Origin: Aldrovandia affinis
Lineage: Eukaryota; Chordata; Actinopteri; Notacanthiformes; Halosauridae
DNA: 64,000 nucleotides
Direction of reading: 5' to 3'
Assembly: GCA_029706075.1 (NCBI GenBank)
Contig: JAINUG010000088.1
Coordinates: 620,001-684,000 of the forward strand
The translations under genes and the position numbers were made by a program. The notes beneath the pieces are model-generated. The model was not told the DNA's origin, ran no database searches, and saw nothing but the letters and a program-made list of their open reading frames with translations. Each line of letters opens with the position of its first letter. Positions within the stretch are counted from its first letter, which is position 1. This document shows positions 25,027-34,739 of this stretch, piece by piece.

Positions 25027-26502
25027 TTAACCAAACTCTAAAGTGCATGCTTAAACGGGTGGCAGGAGCCGAGATACATAACTGAGATTAGCTCCTTCCA
25101 TATGTAATGTTTGCAATACGAGAGGTCCCCCAGGTCTCCACAAGCTTCTCCCCATTTGAGTTGCTGTATGCCCACCAGCGCCGGGGATATTGCCCAGGAC
25201 ACATAAAAGGAAATGTTCTCACAGCACCAGACATTCGTGGAACATGTGGATGAGGAAGAAGATTGCTGTTGTCATGCCCCATAGTTCGGGAACATATAGA
25301 AGCAGCTCAACATTCTAGCAAGGCGACAAAGTACTGATCCTTCTCCCGACCACTGAGAGCAAGTTCCTGGCCACCTGGCAGGGGCCTTATGAAGTCCTGG
25401 AGCAGGTAGGGCCAGTAAATTACCACCTCTGGATGCCTGACCGTCAGCAAGATCAGATACACCATATTAACCTGTTGAAAAGGTGGGTCTCAAGGGAAGC
25501 TAATACATTGCTTTGGGATGCGAATTTCGTGACCCTAGATCTGACAAAGGACTATTAGCAGGTGCCTCTCTCCACCGCCTCCAGGGAGCAGATGGCTTTT
25601 TCCACTCCTGACGGCAGCTTCCAATACAAGGTTCTACTGTTCATCCTGGTTACCTTGCCTCATGGACCAGGTGTTAAGGTCTCATCAGAAATACACAGCA
25701 GTGTACCTGGATGACATGGTCATCCAACACTTGGACCAAGTACATTGTGTGGTTCAGTTGCTCCGCAAAGCGGGCCTCACAGCAAACTCAGCCAAATGCT
25801 ATGTGGGACTAAGTAAGGCTAACTATCTGAGATACACCTGCAGTCCCAGCACAATAAAGTGGAGGCAGTAAACACTGACCTTAACCCAGCAGTAAGAAAC
25901 AGATTTGGTCATTTCTGGGTTTGGTGGGATACTATCAAAGGTTAATTCCCCATTTTGCCATGATAGCTCACCCCCTCACATAACTCACCCACCCCTGACC
26001 CTCCAGTGTGGACTGCTGAAACCGAGACAGCATTCAGGGGCATCAAGGCGGGCCTCTGCTCCCAGCTGGTACTGAAGACACCAGACTTCTCCAAACCCTT
26101 CCTGCTGCAGATGGATGCCTCCGAGACAGGGCTGGACACAGTGTTGTCCCAGACTATCAATGGCAATTAGCACCCGGTCCTGTTGATCAGCAGGAAGCTG
26201 GTACCGCAGGAACAGGGGTATGCAATCGTGGAGAAGGAGTGCCTGGCTGTGAAATAGGCTATAACTTTCTCCTACTACCTCCTTGCGTGCCGCTTCGTAC
26301 TGGTGACCTATTACGCCCCGTTGCAGTAGATGGCGATGGCTAAGGATACCAACGCATGCGTGATAAGGTGGTTCCTGGCTTTGCAGCCCTTCTGCTTTAT
26401 GGTACAGCACCATCCTAGGCCACCCAGGGCAACGCCGATGCGCTGTCCCGGCTCCATGCACTGTAGAATGATGCCCCCCTGACTCACAGCAGAGGGGGAG
26501 GG

Positions 26503-26900
26503 TGTGTGGTACAGGAGCGAGTGACTATCCAGGATTGAGGACAGCTTCCAGAAGAAGCAGCATCCCAGGAAGGAAATGTTTCACAAGGAATCAGGGAAGC
26601 TGTCCGGTGCTGGATCTGGGAGACAGCTGCATCCAATTTCTCAATCACACAGCCATCTCTCGTTTCGTAATCAGGAGTGGCTGCACAAAAGGGGAGAATG
26701 ACCGAGCCACGGAGGAAAAAATACCAGGAGGAGATTAAGGAAGTATAGCGTGGCTTCTCCCACCTCTCTGTCTCTCTCTCTATCTCTTCTCTCCTTCCAG
26801 ATTCAGACACCAGTAGCAGTGTCTGTTCTCGCACCAGCCAGAACTGGGAAACATGGCCTCCGGACTTCGACGACCTGCTCCCCAAACCACTTAAGCTAAC
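26503..26900 (+). mobile_element. 3' LTR of the Gmr1-like fossil
   Basis: Begins 'tgtgtggtacaggagcg' directly after the purine tract 'cagagggggaggg'. It shares about 150 bp with the LTR fragment at 18.4 kb. The right end is estimated. Confidence 0.6.
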
Positions 26901-27239
26901 AAAATACCCAGGAAACAGATGGAACTTAATCAAACTCTAAAAGGTGAAGGAAGGATCAAACTGCCCCATTTTTATGTTAAAATTTCTAGATCTGCGCCCC
27001 TCGGAATTTTTTCTTTTTTGGCGTAGTTTCAGCGGACATTTGCGTACATGCATATTTTGACCAAGAATTGCGTGCTTTGTACGCAAAATGCGTACAGGTT
27101 GGTAGGTCTGTGTCATGTCAAGCGCCATCTAGTGAGATCAACTGAAACGCCGGGCATTGCAGGAAAAAGGCAAAATGAATGCGGTCTTTACTATAATTTG
27201 GTACTGATATTCGACGGGCCGGAGTAAAAAGCCCAACGG
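26901..27239. other. No gene recognised
   Basis: Probably old transposon-derived sequence leading to the hAT-like end at 27,240-27,278. Nothing coding. Confidence 0.35.
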
Positions 27240-27278
27240 GCCGTATGTGGCCCGCGGGCCGTAGTTTGCCCATGCCTG
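27240..27278. mobile_element. hAT-like terminal repeat (single end)
   Basis: Read on the minus strand from 27,278 it gives 'caggcatgggcaaactacgg' followed by 'cccgcgggcc', a CAG..TG-type hAT end. The partner end and target duplication were not found, so extent and orientation are open. Confidence 0.45.
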
Positions 27279-27384
27279 GTCCAGGATGTAGGTGGGGGAA
27301 AGCCAGGCAGACAAGGGTCAAAACACAGGGTGGGAACTAACAGGTCAGGAATAGGCTAGGCGGAGGGAAGTCAGGCAGGCAAGG

Positions 27385-27600
27385 GTCAAAACACGGGACG
27401 GGATCTCAGACAGGCAAGGGACAAAGCATGTGGCGGGATCTCAGACAGGCAAGGGGCAAAGCACGGGACAGGAACTCAGACAGGCAAGGAGCAAAACACG
27501 GGACAGGATCTCAGACAGGCAAGGGGCAAAACACGGGGCAGGATCTCAGACAGGCAAGGGGCAAAACACGGGACAGGATCTCAGACAGGCAGGAAATTTT
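27385..27600. repeat. 35-bp minisatellite, about six units
   Basis: 'ctcagacaggcaag' recurs at exactly 35-bp spacing (starts 27,405, 27,440, 27,475, 27,510, 27,545, 27,580). The unit is close to 'gggacaggatctcagacagg' plus 'caaggggcaaaacac'. Diverged half-units extend left to about 27,290. Confidence 0.93.
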
Positions 27601-27793
27601 ACTCGGAAAACAGGGGAAGGGAACTCGGAACAGAAGGGGACTCGGAACAGAAGAAGGGATGCAACAGGGGAGAAGGGGGAACAAGCAGGAGGCTGGCACG
27701 GGACTTAGGGGGCAGGGGACCCGGGGGGAAAGGCAGACAAGTCCGTTGTTTAGGAGCGTTCAATCGGAATGACACCCACTAGTGCTCCTCTCC

Positions 27794-29736
27794 TCACAAG
27801 TGGGCGTTGGCCTTAAGCGGACAGTTAGAGATGAAGTGCCCTGACTCCCCGCAGTAAAGGCAGGACCTGGAAGCCATCCTGCGGTCACGTTCTTGCCGGG
27901 AAAGTCGAGCACGATCCAGCTGCATGGGTTCAGGGTCAGGGTTAGGTGAAGACGCCACTCTGGGATGGATGTTGACTCTGGCCGGCGTCCTGAACCCGGC
28001 CGTCTCAGACCCAGGAACAACCCCGGCACTACACAAACGGCGACGCTCCTGAAGCCTGGAGTCTACTCGGATGGCCAGGCTGACGAGGTCGTCGAAAGAC
28101 TCAGGTAGGTCACGGGTCAGGATCTCGTCTTTGAGATATTCAGATAGTCCAAAGATAAATGCGTCGTACAGCGCCTTCCTTCCCCAGCCACAGGAGTTAG
28201 CCAAGGTCTGGAAGTTGATGGCGTAGTCCGAGACCGAGCCTCCCTCCTGGCGTAAGTAGAGCATCTCCCGGGAAGCTTCGTGACCATGTTTAGACCGATC
28301 GAAAACCCTCTTCATCTCCTCGGAAAACAAGCTAAAACTCTGGCAGAAGGGAAACGACCCCTCCCACGCAGTAGTAGCCCAGGTCTTGGCACGACCGGTC
28401 AGTTGAATGATGACGTAGGCGACCCTGGAAACTTCGCTGGGGAACGTAGATGGCTGAAGTTGGAAAATCAGCTGGCATTGAGTGAGGAACGCACGACAAC
28501 CGCCCGGTTCACCTGCGTACCTCTCCGGAGGGGGCAGACGGGGTTCGCGCACCGGCGCAGAGGGAAATCCGGGTTGAGGTGTGGGGTCAGGAGTCGGAGC
28601 TCGCAGCGTCAGGGTTAGTTCCGCCAAACTGGAGGTGAGGGTCTGCAAATGGTGGGTGACCGTCTCCAGATGGTTCTGATGCCGTCCGAGCATGGCACCT
28701 TGCTGCTCGAGAGCAAAGCGAATCTGGTCCGGATCTGCTGGGTCCATCCTGGTCAGAACGTACTGTGACGATCGTGATAAGGACCCAGACGCAGATCAGG
28801 ACTTAGGCAAAAGAGTTGTTTATTGGGAAGCAGGGGTCAAAACCAGGAGTCAGATATAGCGAGGGTACAGAATCACAATGCAGAGAGTAGTCCAAAGGCA
28901 GTCCAAAAAGTCAAAACAGGTAGGCAGAAAGGCAAACAGACAGAATCGCTAGGCAGGCTCGGAGTCGTAAACAGAAGGGATGTCTCGGAAAATCAATAAA
29001 CACTGGCTGAATAAGAGTAGGCACAGGGAATAAGGATCAACGTACAGAACAGGAAAGAACATAGACTAATATACAAGCAGGGAAGGGAACACAATAGGAC
29101 TCAGGTGTGACTGGGAGGAGAGAGGGGAGGAACACAGGTGTAAACAATGGGAATCGATAATCTAATAACGAGGGGATTCGCTAATAGAATAACGAGGGGA
29201 AACGAAAGACACGGACTGGGAAACATACAAACATATATACAATAAACGACCTGGGAGATCAGGCAGACACGTGCATAGTTAAAGGGGAGGAACACAAAGA
29301 GAGAAGCTGCGTGCGAATGAAAGGGAAAGTGAAAAGCTAATCAGGGATACGATAATGAGAGAGAATGAGCGAAAGTTAGAAGCGTGAGATAATTAGTGAT
29401 TAGTAGTGTTAGTAACTTAATCTAAATCCCTAACGTTAGTAGATTAGTTGGTTAGTAATATATACATCTAACTAATATATACAAAGTGCAATCTAGAAAG
29501 TAAGAAGGAAGAAAACGAGATAATAAGCAAAGACGGAGAAAACCCGAAATGTATAACCTCCCGAAGTGCATGACAAGACAAGGAGTGGATCTCGAAATAA
29601 ACGGAACAAAGACAGACAGGGACCAGAACGAGACAGAACGGTGAAAATGCAATACTGAATAAAGACTAATGAAATATGACTGATGAAAAATAAACAAAGT
29701 ACAAAAACAAACCGAACAGACACTCAGAACGTAACA
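27794..29736 (-). mobile_element. Ty3/Gypsy fossil (family A): 5' LTR plus gag only
   Basis: Minus strand. The LTR at 28,764-29,736 is followed at once by an open gag of 317 codons (28,747 down to 27,794), starting 'MDPADPDQIRFALEQQGAML'. A capsid-type middle follows ('PPPERYAGEPGGCRAFLTQC', 'SFSLFSEEMKRVFDRSKHG'), and it ends in a CCHC knuckle 'CLYCGESGHFISNC'. No protease, RT or integrase follows on this strand; the sequence runs into the 35-bp minisatellite. It is incomplete. The open gag suggests moderate age. Confidence 0.88.
28764..29736 (-). mobile_element. LTR of Gypsy family A
   Basis: Plus-strand text begins 'tgtgacgatcgtgataagg' and ends 'cagaacgtaaca', so on the minus strand it runs TGTTACG...CACA. 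About 973 bp; same family as 1-785. Confidence 0.85.
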
Positions 29737-29900
29737 GCAAGCTCGTATCGGCTTCCCTTCCCCCACCCTGGGGCAGACAGCCAATTGCACCCCCTAGTGG
29801 CACTCCTGGCCAGAGCTGAAACTGGTGCAACCGGTGGAATCGAACCCCGGTCGCAGTGGGTAGCGTCGGACATTGTACCGCTACACCACCCGGGAGGCCC
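29737..29900 (-). mobile_element. tRNA-derived SINE fragment, second type
   Basis: Complement of a tRNA-like head: 'ggaatcgaaccccggtcgca' near 29,837 (B box) and 'tgtaccgctacaccacccgg' near 29,874 (A-box side). The body 'ggggcagacagccaattgca' differs from the main SINE family. It abuts the Gypsy LTR, which may have inserted into it. Confidence 0.7.
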
Positions 29901-30066
29901 TAAAATTTCTGAATATTAATTAATGCACTATATATGTACTACACTACCCCCTATAGTGGGAGTTCACTGCAAGGGGGGGCGGGGCAGGTGTGGATGTGCC
30001 TCCATTAATAACAGCATCCACTGATTCCATGAGTACCAGGATTGAGCCACACTTCTTTATACATTG

Positions 30067-30135
30067 CATTACATTACAATCATTTAGCAGATGCTTTTAT
30101 CCAAAGCAACTTACAGACAGTGCATTCAGCTTAAG
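30067..30135 (-). mobile_element. L2-type tail fragment
   Basis: 'cattacattacaatcattta' then 'gcagatgcttttatccaaag' is the complement of an L2/L2-tailed SINE 3' end. Confidence 0.7.
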
Positions 30136-30144
30136 TAGATAAAC

Positions 30145-30570
30145 AACCACATTATTTATTTATTATTTATTTATTTCATTTATTTATATTGCGCCCCCCA
30201 ACCAATAGTTACATCAGCCCGGGGCGCAGCCCGAGGAAGAGGAAAACAAAAGATAAGAACAATAGGAACATGCAAATTACAAGCAGCCATCCAAACAAAA
30301 CAAAGAACATAAAGACATAAATACATCTGTCACACAACCGTAAAAGCTAACTCAGGGATTGACTCTGGCAAAAAGGTGTGTTTTAAGTAGGGCCTTAAAA
30401 GTCTGTAGGGTGTTTGCAGACTTGATGTTTAAAGGGAGCTTATTCCACAATTTCGGCGCAGTTACAGCGAATGTTCGGTCTCCCTTTGTCACCAATTTTG
30501 AAAGCGGGATCACATGTTGCTACAATGTCAAGCACATCATTCCTCAAGCAAGTGGCCATAAACAACACTG
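30145..30570 (-). mobile_element. L2/Rex1-like LINE 3' end
   Basis: Reading on the minus strand from 30,500, translation gives 'APKLWNKLPLNIKSANTLQT' then 'FKALLKTHLFARVNP', the conserved C-terminus of the LINE ORF2. The 3' end 'gggcgcaatataaataaatg' is followed by an (AAAT)-rich tail at 30,150-30,185. Confidence 0.75.
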
Positions 30571-31138
30571 ACCAGGATATCATAGCTACCATCATATTGG
30601 TGTTTCCACCTTTTTAGCCACTACCTGCCAACATACTGCAGTTGTGCCTGCTGTGGGCCATTCCCATGTGAGAGAGAATAGACATGACAGGACAAGGAGA
30701 ACGGTGGAGAGCATAGGAGCACTGTTCTTTTGCTCAGTTTGTGTGGGGTTTTTTTTGAGGGAGGGGGGTGACTCCCCTTTACCTTTTCTTTACCTGAAGA
30801 AATAAAGATCTTAAGCAGTGTCTCTGTCTGCTTAAGATCTACAGCATCCTTCATTTTAGCAATCCAATTAATCATTCTCTCTATTGCTGTTCTGCCCAGC
30901 CCCCGCATTTCATGTCTCAGCACACAAGAATGAATAACTATTCTCACATAATCACACAGCCTTTGAGTGCAATTAACTCTTGGTTATATTTTCTCCCATT
31001 TGGCCACCAGGGGGTAAGAGAGAGCTATTTAACATACAAACATTCTTGGAACATAAGATTGTGCCCTCAATTTCCAGTGAGGATCAGAAGAGACATCAGA
31101 CAGAGACAGAGAAGAATGGCAAAGTGTGTGTGGGTATT
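30571..31138. other. No gene or repeat recognised
   Basis: Ordinary sequence. The minus-strand open frame 30,621-30,947 has no domain. Confidence 0.4.
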
Positions 31139-31227
31139 TATAAGAACATAAGAACATAAGAATACATAATGACGACAACGGGCCGTTCAGCCCATCTAGG
31201 CTCCTAATGTCCTAAAGAGTATCTAGT

Positions 31228-31610
31228 GGGGCGGCGGATGGCGTAGCGGTCTAACGCGCCACACTTTGGTGCCTGTCAGGGACACGGTTCGAAACCCGCA
31301 TCTCTACCAGACCGGCCCTGGCCGTCAGCCCCGATCGGAGACGGCATTTGGCTGTCCGCCTCCGGGGGAAGGGGGAGGGTGAGCCGGCACGAGTCCGTCG
31401 AGGAGAAGGTAAAAGGCGTCCATGGAACAATTTCTGTCTCAGAAGAGGCAGGGACAATCGACCAGGAATGTGTGTCTCGCTCCCGGAGGACGGGTGGTGG
31501 ACTCGTGGGGGTGGGGAATTGAAATAAATAGAGGGTATAATTGGCAACCAAATTGGGAGAAAAAAGAGAAAAATTTGAAATAAATAAATAAAATAAAAAA
31601 ATCTTTAAAA
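31228..31610 (+). mobile_element. tRNA-derived SINE (copy 4), in CR1 copy 2
   Basis: Head 'ggcggatggcgtagcggtct', B box 'ggttcgaaacc' at 31,286-31,296, body 'ggccctggccgtcagccccg', A-rich tail. A perfect 14-bp target duplication 'aaagagtatctagt' lies at 31,214-31,227 and 31,611-31,624. Confidence 0.95.
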
Positions 31611-32092
31611 AAAGAGTATCTAGTACTGCATCTAGCTTGGACTTGAATAGCCCCAGTGTTTCTGCATCTACTACCAGACCTGGCAAGCTGTTCCAGGCAT
31701 TGACAACTCTTTGTGTAAAGAAAAATTTCCTAATATCTGTGCGGAATTTGCCTTTAACTCATTTCCACCTGTGGCTTCTTGTTCTGCTGACCCCACTTAT
31801 CTTAAAAAATCTTTGGTAATTCAGTTTGTTAATCCCTTTTAGGAATTTAAAAGCCTCAATCAAATCCTCCCTAAGTCTCCGTTTGCTAATCTTAAATAGA
31901 TTGAGTGCCTTAAGTCTATCCCCATAACTTTTACCTTTCATACCAGGTATCAGATGAATTGCCCTTCTTTGAACTTTTTCAAGAACTTCTATATCTTTCT
32001 AGTAGTGTGGTGCCCAGAACTGCACACAGTATTCTAAGTGAGGTCTGACAAAGGCATTATATAACATTAATATAACCTCCTTTGATTTATAC

Positions 32093-32295
32093 CAGGGGTG
32101 TCAAACTCATTCCATCGTGGGCCGAGTGTATGCAGGTTTTTGTTGCAACCAGTGCACAACACCAGGTGATTTCAATTAGTTCCCCTCCTTGGTTGAAGAA
32201 GGAAGCTAATTAGTGAAATCACCTGGTGTAGTGCACTGGTTGCAACAAAAACCTGCATACACTCGGCCCACGATGGAATGAGTTTGACACCCCTG
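32093..32295. mobile_element. hAT-type MITE, 203 bp, near-perfect foldback
   Basis: The ends are 'caggggtgtcaaactcattc' and its exact complement; the arms pair for about 80 bp with one mismatch. A perfect 8-bp target duplication 'atttatac' lies at 32,085-32,092 and 32,296-32,303. CR1 copy 3 keeps the empty site at 48,532-48,539 with one 'atttatac'. No coding capacity. Confidence 0.96.
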
Positions 32296-32536
32296 ATTTA
32301 TACTCAATACTTTTTGCTATGTATCCCAGCATCCTGTTGGCTTTTTTTCACCGCTGTAGCACACTGCTTTGATGCAGATAGGCTTTGAAGTCTTCTTCAA
32401 ATTGAACACCTACTAACTTTTCTCCTCCCATGAAATACTCCTGTCTGATGTTTTTATTTCCCACATGCATAACTTTACATTTAGCAATATTGAATGTCAA
32501 CTGCCACGTATCTGCTCATTCTTGGATTTTGTTTAA

Positions 32537-32757
32537 ATACATTACATTACAAGCATTTAGCAGACACTCTTATCCAGAGCGACTTACACAGTTCACATTT
32601 CTTTACATACAATCCATTTTAGACAGCTGGATATTTACTGAAGAAATCCAGGTTAAGTACCTTGCTCAAGGGTACAATGGCAGTGCCCCACCTGGGATCG
32701 AACCTGCAACCTTTGCGTTACAAGCCCAGTTCCTTAACCATTATGCTAACACTGCCA
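32537..32757 (-). mobile_element. L2-tailed tRNA-type SINE, in CR1 copy 2
   Basis: Left: 'cattacattacaagcattta' and 'cttatccagagcgacttac' (L2 tail). Right: complement of a B box 'gggatcgaacctgcaacc' and 'ctaacactgccacct'. The uninterrupted CR1 sequence is seen at 48,770-48,800 ('ttgttcaaatcatcttgg'). Confidence 0.88.
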
Positions 32758-34040
32758 CCTTGGATTACTTTAGTCGATTCCAAACTGTTTGCCAAACCCC
32801 CGAGTTTAGTATCATCTGCAAATTTAACTATTTTTGATACTAACGTCCATATCAAGATCATTTATGTAAATAAGGAAGAGGAGAGGTCCCAGCACCGATC
32901 CCTGTAGGACACCACTGCCCACAGCACCGAGGTCAGATACGGCCCCACCTACTGTTACTCTTTGTATTCGCCCTTGCAGCCAATTATGAACCCACTCTGA
33001 AACTACTCCTGCAATTCGTAGTGAATTCATTTTAGCAATGAGCCTCTCATGTGGTACCTTGTCAAATGCTTTCTGAAAGTCCAAATATATAATATCACAA
33101 GCCTGGTTCAGGTCAACACACTTTGTAGCCTCTTCAAAAAAGTCCAGGAGGTTTGTTAAGCATGACCTCCCTTTGAGAAAACCATGTTGGCTCCCTCTTA
33201 AAATACTATTATCTTTCAAGAATGATTCCAACTTATCCCTAATAATACATTCCAGCATTTTACATGCAATGCAAGTTAAACTGACAGGCCTATAGTTCCC
33301 TGGGTCAGTACGGTCCCCCTTCTTATATATTGGAATTATACTACCCTGCTTCCAGTCATCTGGTATTTCTCCAGTGATTATGGATTGTATAAAAATATAT
33401 CAAAAATATCTGTCAATGGTTTATAATATACTTCTACATATTCAAAGTCCTCCAAAAAATTCTTTGCATATATATAACCTCTTCTCTAGTAAAGTACTAA
33501 CTGGGATATATGCCACAATATTGGGCCTGCATCTTGGGAAATTTTAATTTCAAACCCTTATTTGTCTTACTTCCTTTTTAGTCTTAGCCTTTTGTAATAC
33601 TTCTGTACATCCCTTTTGCCTCAAAATCTCAAAGTCATCCTCCAAAACATTCTGCACATCTACAATAACCCTTTTAAATGTAGTCCATTTTTCATACATT
33701 TAGGCAATCTAGAAGTTTTACCCAATCTATAACTCTCTTCTGAAATTAAAAATTCTAGAGTTAAAGCTCTCCCAAAAAACAAAATAACTGCACTGTGGTT
33801 TAGTGGTGTGCTACAAATTCTATCAGGATTATTACACAAAATGAGATTCTTATTTTCTTAGGCTGAGTAACAGACTGTCATTGACCACATCTAAAAACTC
33901 TTCACATTTTTTCACTACCTCCCTACAATATTCAGCACAGGGTTGTTCCCAAAGAGCATACTATTTATGTTACTGTCTATAGCATACTCCTATATTAAGG
34001 CCCTTCTCATGATCTCCTAGTAACCTAATCTAGATGTCCT

Positions 34041-34070
34041 CAAAATAAACAAATGAGTTAATAATATGTT

Positions 34071-34111
<41 letters not shown>

Positions 34112-34739
34112 TTGTGTCTAAAAGTGCACATATGCCCGTACATGCAGATGTGTGTCCGTGTGTGTGCATTTAAGTGCAAATGTATTTGTGTGCATGCTTG
34201 CATGCATGTGTGTGGGGAGGCAGTGAAGTCATTCACCCAAGTGAATGTGTTGTAGACAACCTGAAGGTTGGATATCCAAAGCTTTTCTTTAATGCATGAA
34301 TCAATAACACACAGCTGGATTGTCCTTGCTTTAGAGGACAGTGAGTACCACAGAGCTAAACCAATAGGAAGGGCAGAGCAGCGCATTATGTCTCATTTCA
34401 CTGACCCATTATGAGCTTTTCACCTGTCAGAGCTGGAACGAGTTGGAGCCATGGAGTTTTGGTTCTATGTGCTATTCCACTGTTCGGTTTGGTTTGTTTG
34501 GTTATTATAACTATGTTACATCTACAAGAAGCTAGAGCAAGTTAACAGTAACAGAGAAATGTGGGCAGAGTTGTTACGCCCCCTTACACCAGTTACGGGT
34601 AATAATATGATACAGACACCTATCAATTTCTGGAAAAAGATGGCAGACAAAGTAGAGTTGAAAATCAGAAAGCAAAGCAGCTGTATTTGGAAAATATAGT
34701 AGTCTGTAGTTTGGCACTGTTGAATGGACTGACCTGCGT
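34041..34739. other. Intergenic; (TG)n microsatellite at 34,072-34,110
   Basis: No gene. The TG run is about 20 units; TG-rich text continues to about 34,215. Confidence 0.6.

Larger units (their letters stand above)
21200..26900 (+). mobile_element. Gmr1-like Ty3/Gypsy fossil (gag-PR-IN-RT-RH-LTR), broken
   Basis: The plus-strand order of recognisable parts is: gag from about 21,210; a zinc-knuckle-like '[11 protein letters not shown]' near 23,060; protease-like 'ALLGSGSAITVM' near 23,240; integrase from about 23,780 ('DCFTCQRTSPA', 'PFERIGMDQVGPLP', 'HLFNIKQLCTPIYQPQTD') with its C-terminal part at 25,030-25,490; reverse transcriptase at 25,530-25,870 ('VTLDLTKDY', 'YLDDMVIQH'); RNase H at 26,000-26,460; a purine tract near 26,490; and an LTR. 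Integrase before RT is the arrangement known from Gmr1-type elements. Two later insertions (L2 at 21,784-23,030; piggyBac-type MITE at 24,274-25,026) lie inside it. It is heavily broken, with many breaks, and looks old. Confidence 0.8.
31139..34040 (-). mobile_element. CR1-like LINE (copy 2), with three nested insertions
   Basis: The 3' end is at the left, with repeats of 'ataagaaca' and 'cgggccgttcagcccatcta'. ORF2 on the minus strand includes 'LDFFEEATKCVDLNQACDII', 'YLDFQKAFDKVPHERLIAKM', 'WVHNWLQGRIQRVTVGG' and '[17 protein letters not shown]' (33,258 down to 32,824); an internally deleted endonuclease region follows at 33,400-34,040. Nested in it: tRNA SINE 31,228-31,610, hAT MITE 32,093-32,295 and L2-tailed SINE 32,537-32,757. 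Frameshifted, stops present, 5'-truncated near 34,040. Confidence 0.88.

Noticed and set aside
27385-27600. Possible CRISPR-like array
   Set aside because: The 35-bp units are contiguous with no unique spacers, and the context is a eukaryotic genome.
31228-31610. tRNA gene
   Set aside because: The A and B boxes belong to a SINE head: no acceptor-stem pairing, an A-rich tail and flanking 14-bp target duplications. The same applies to the other SINE copies.
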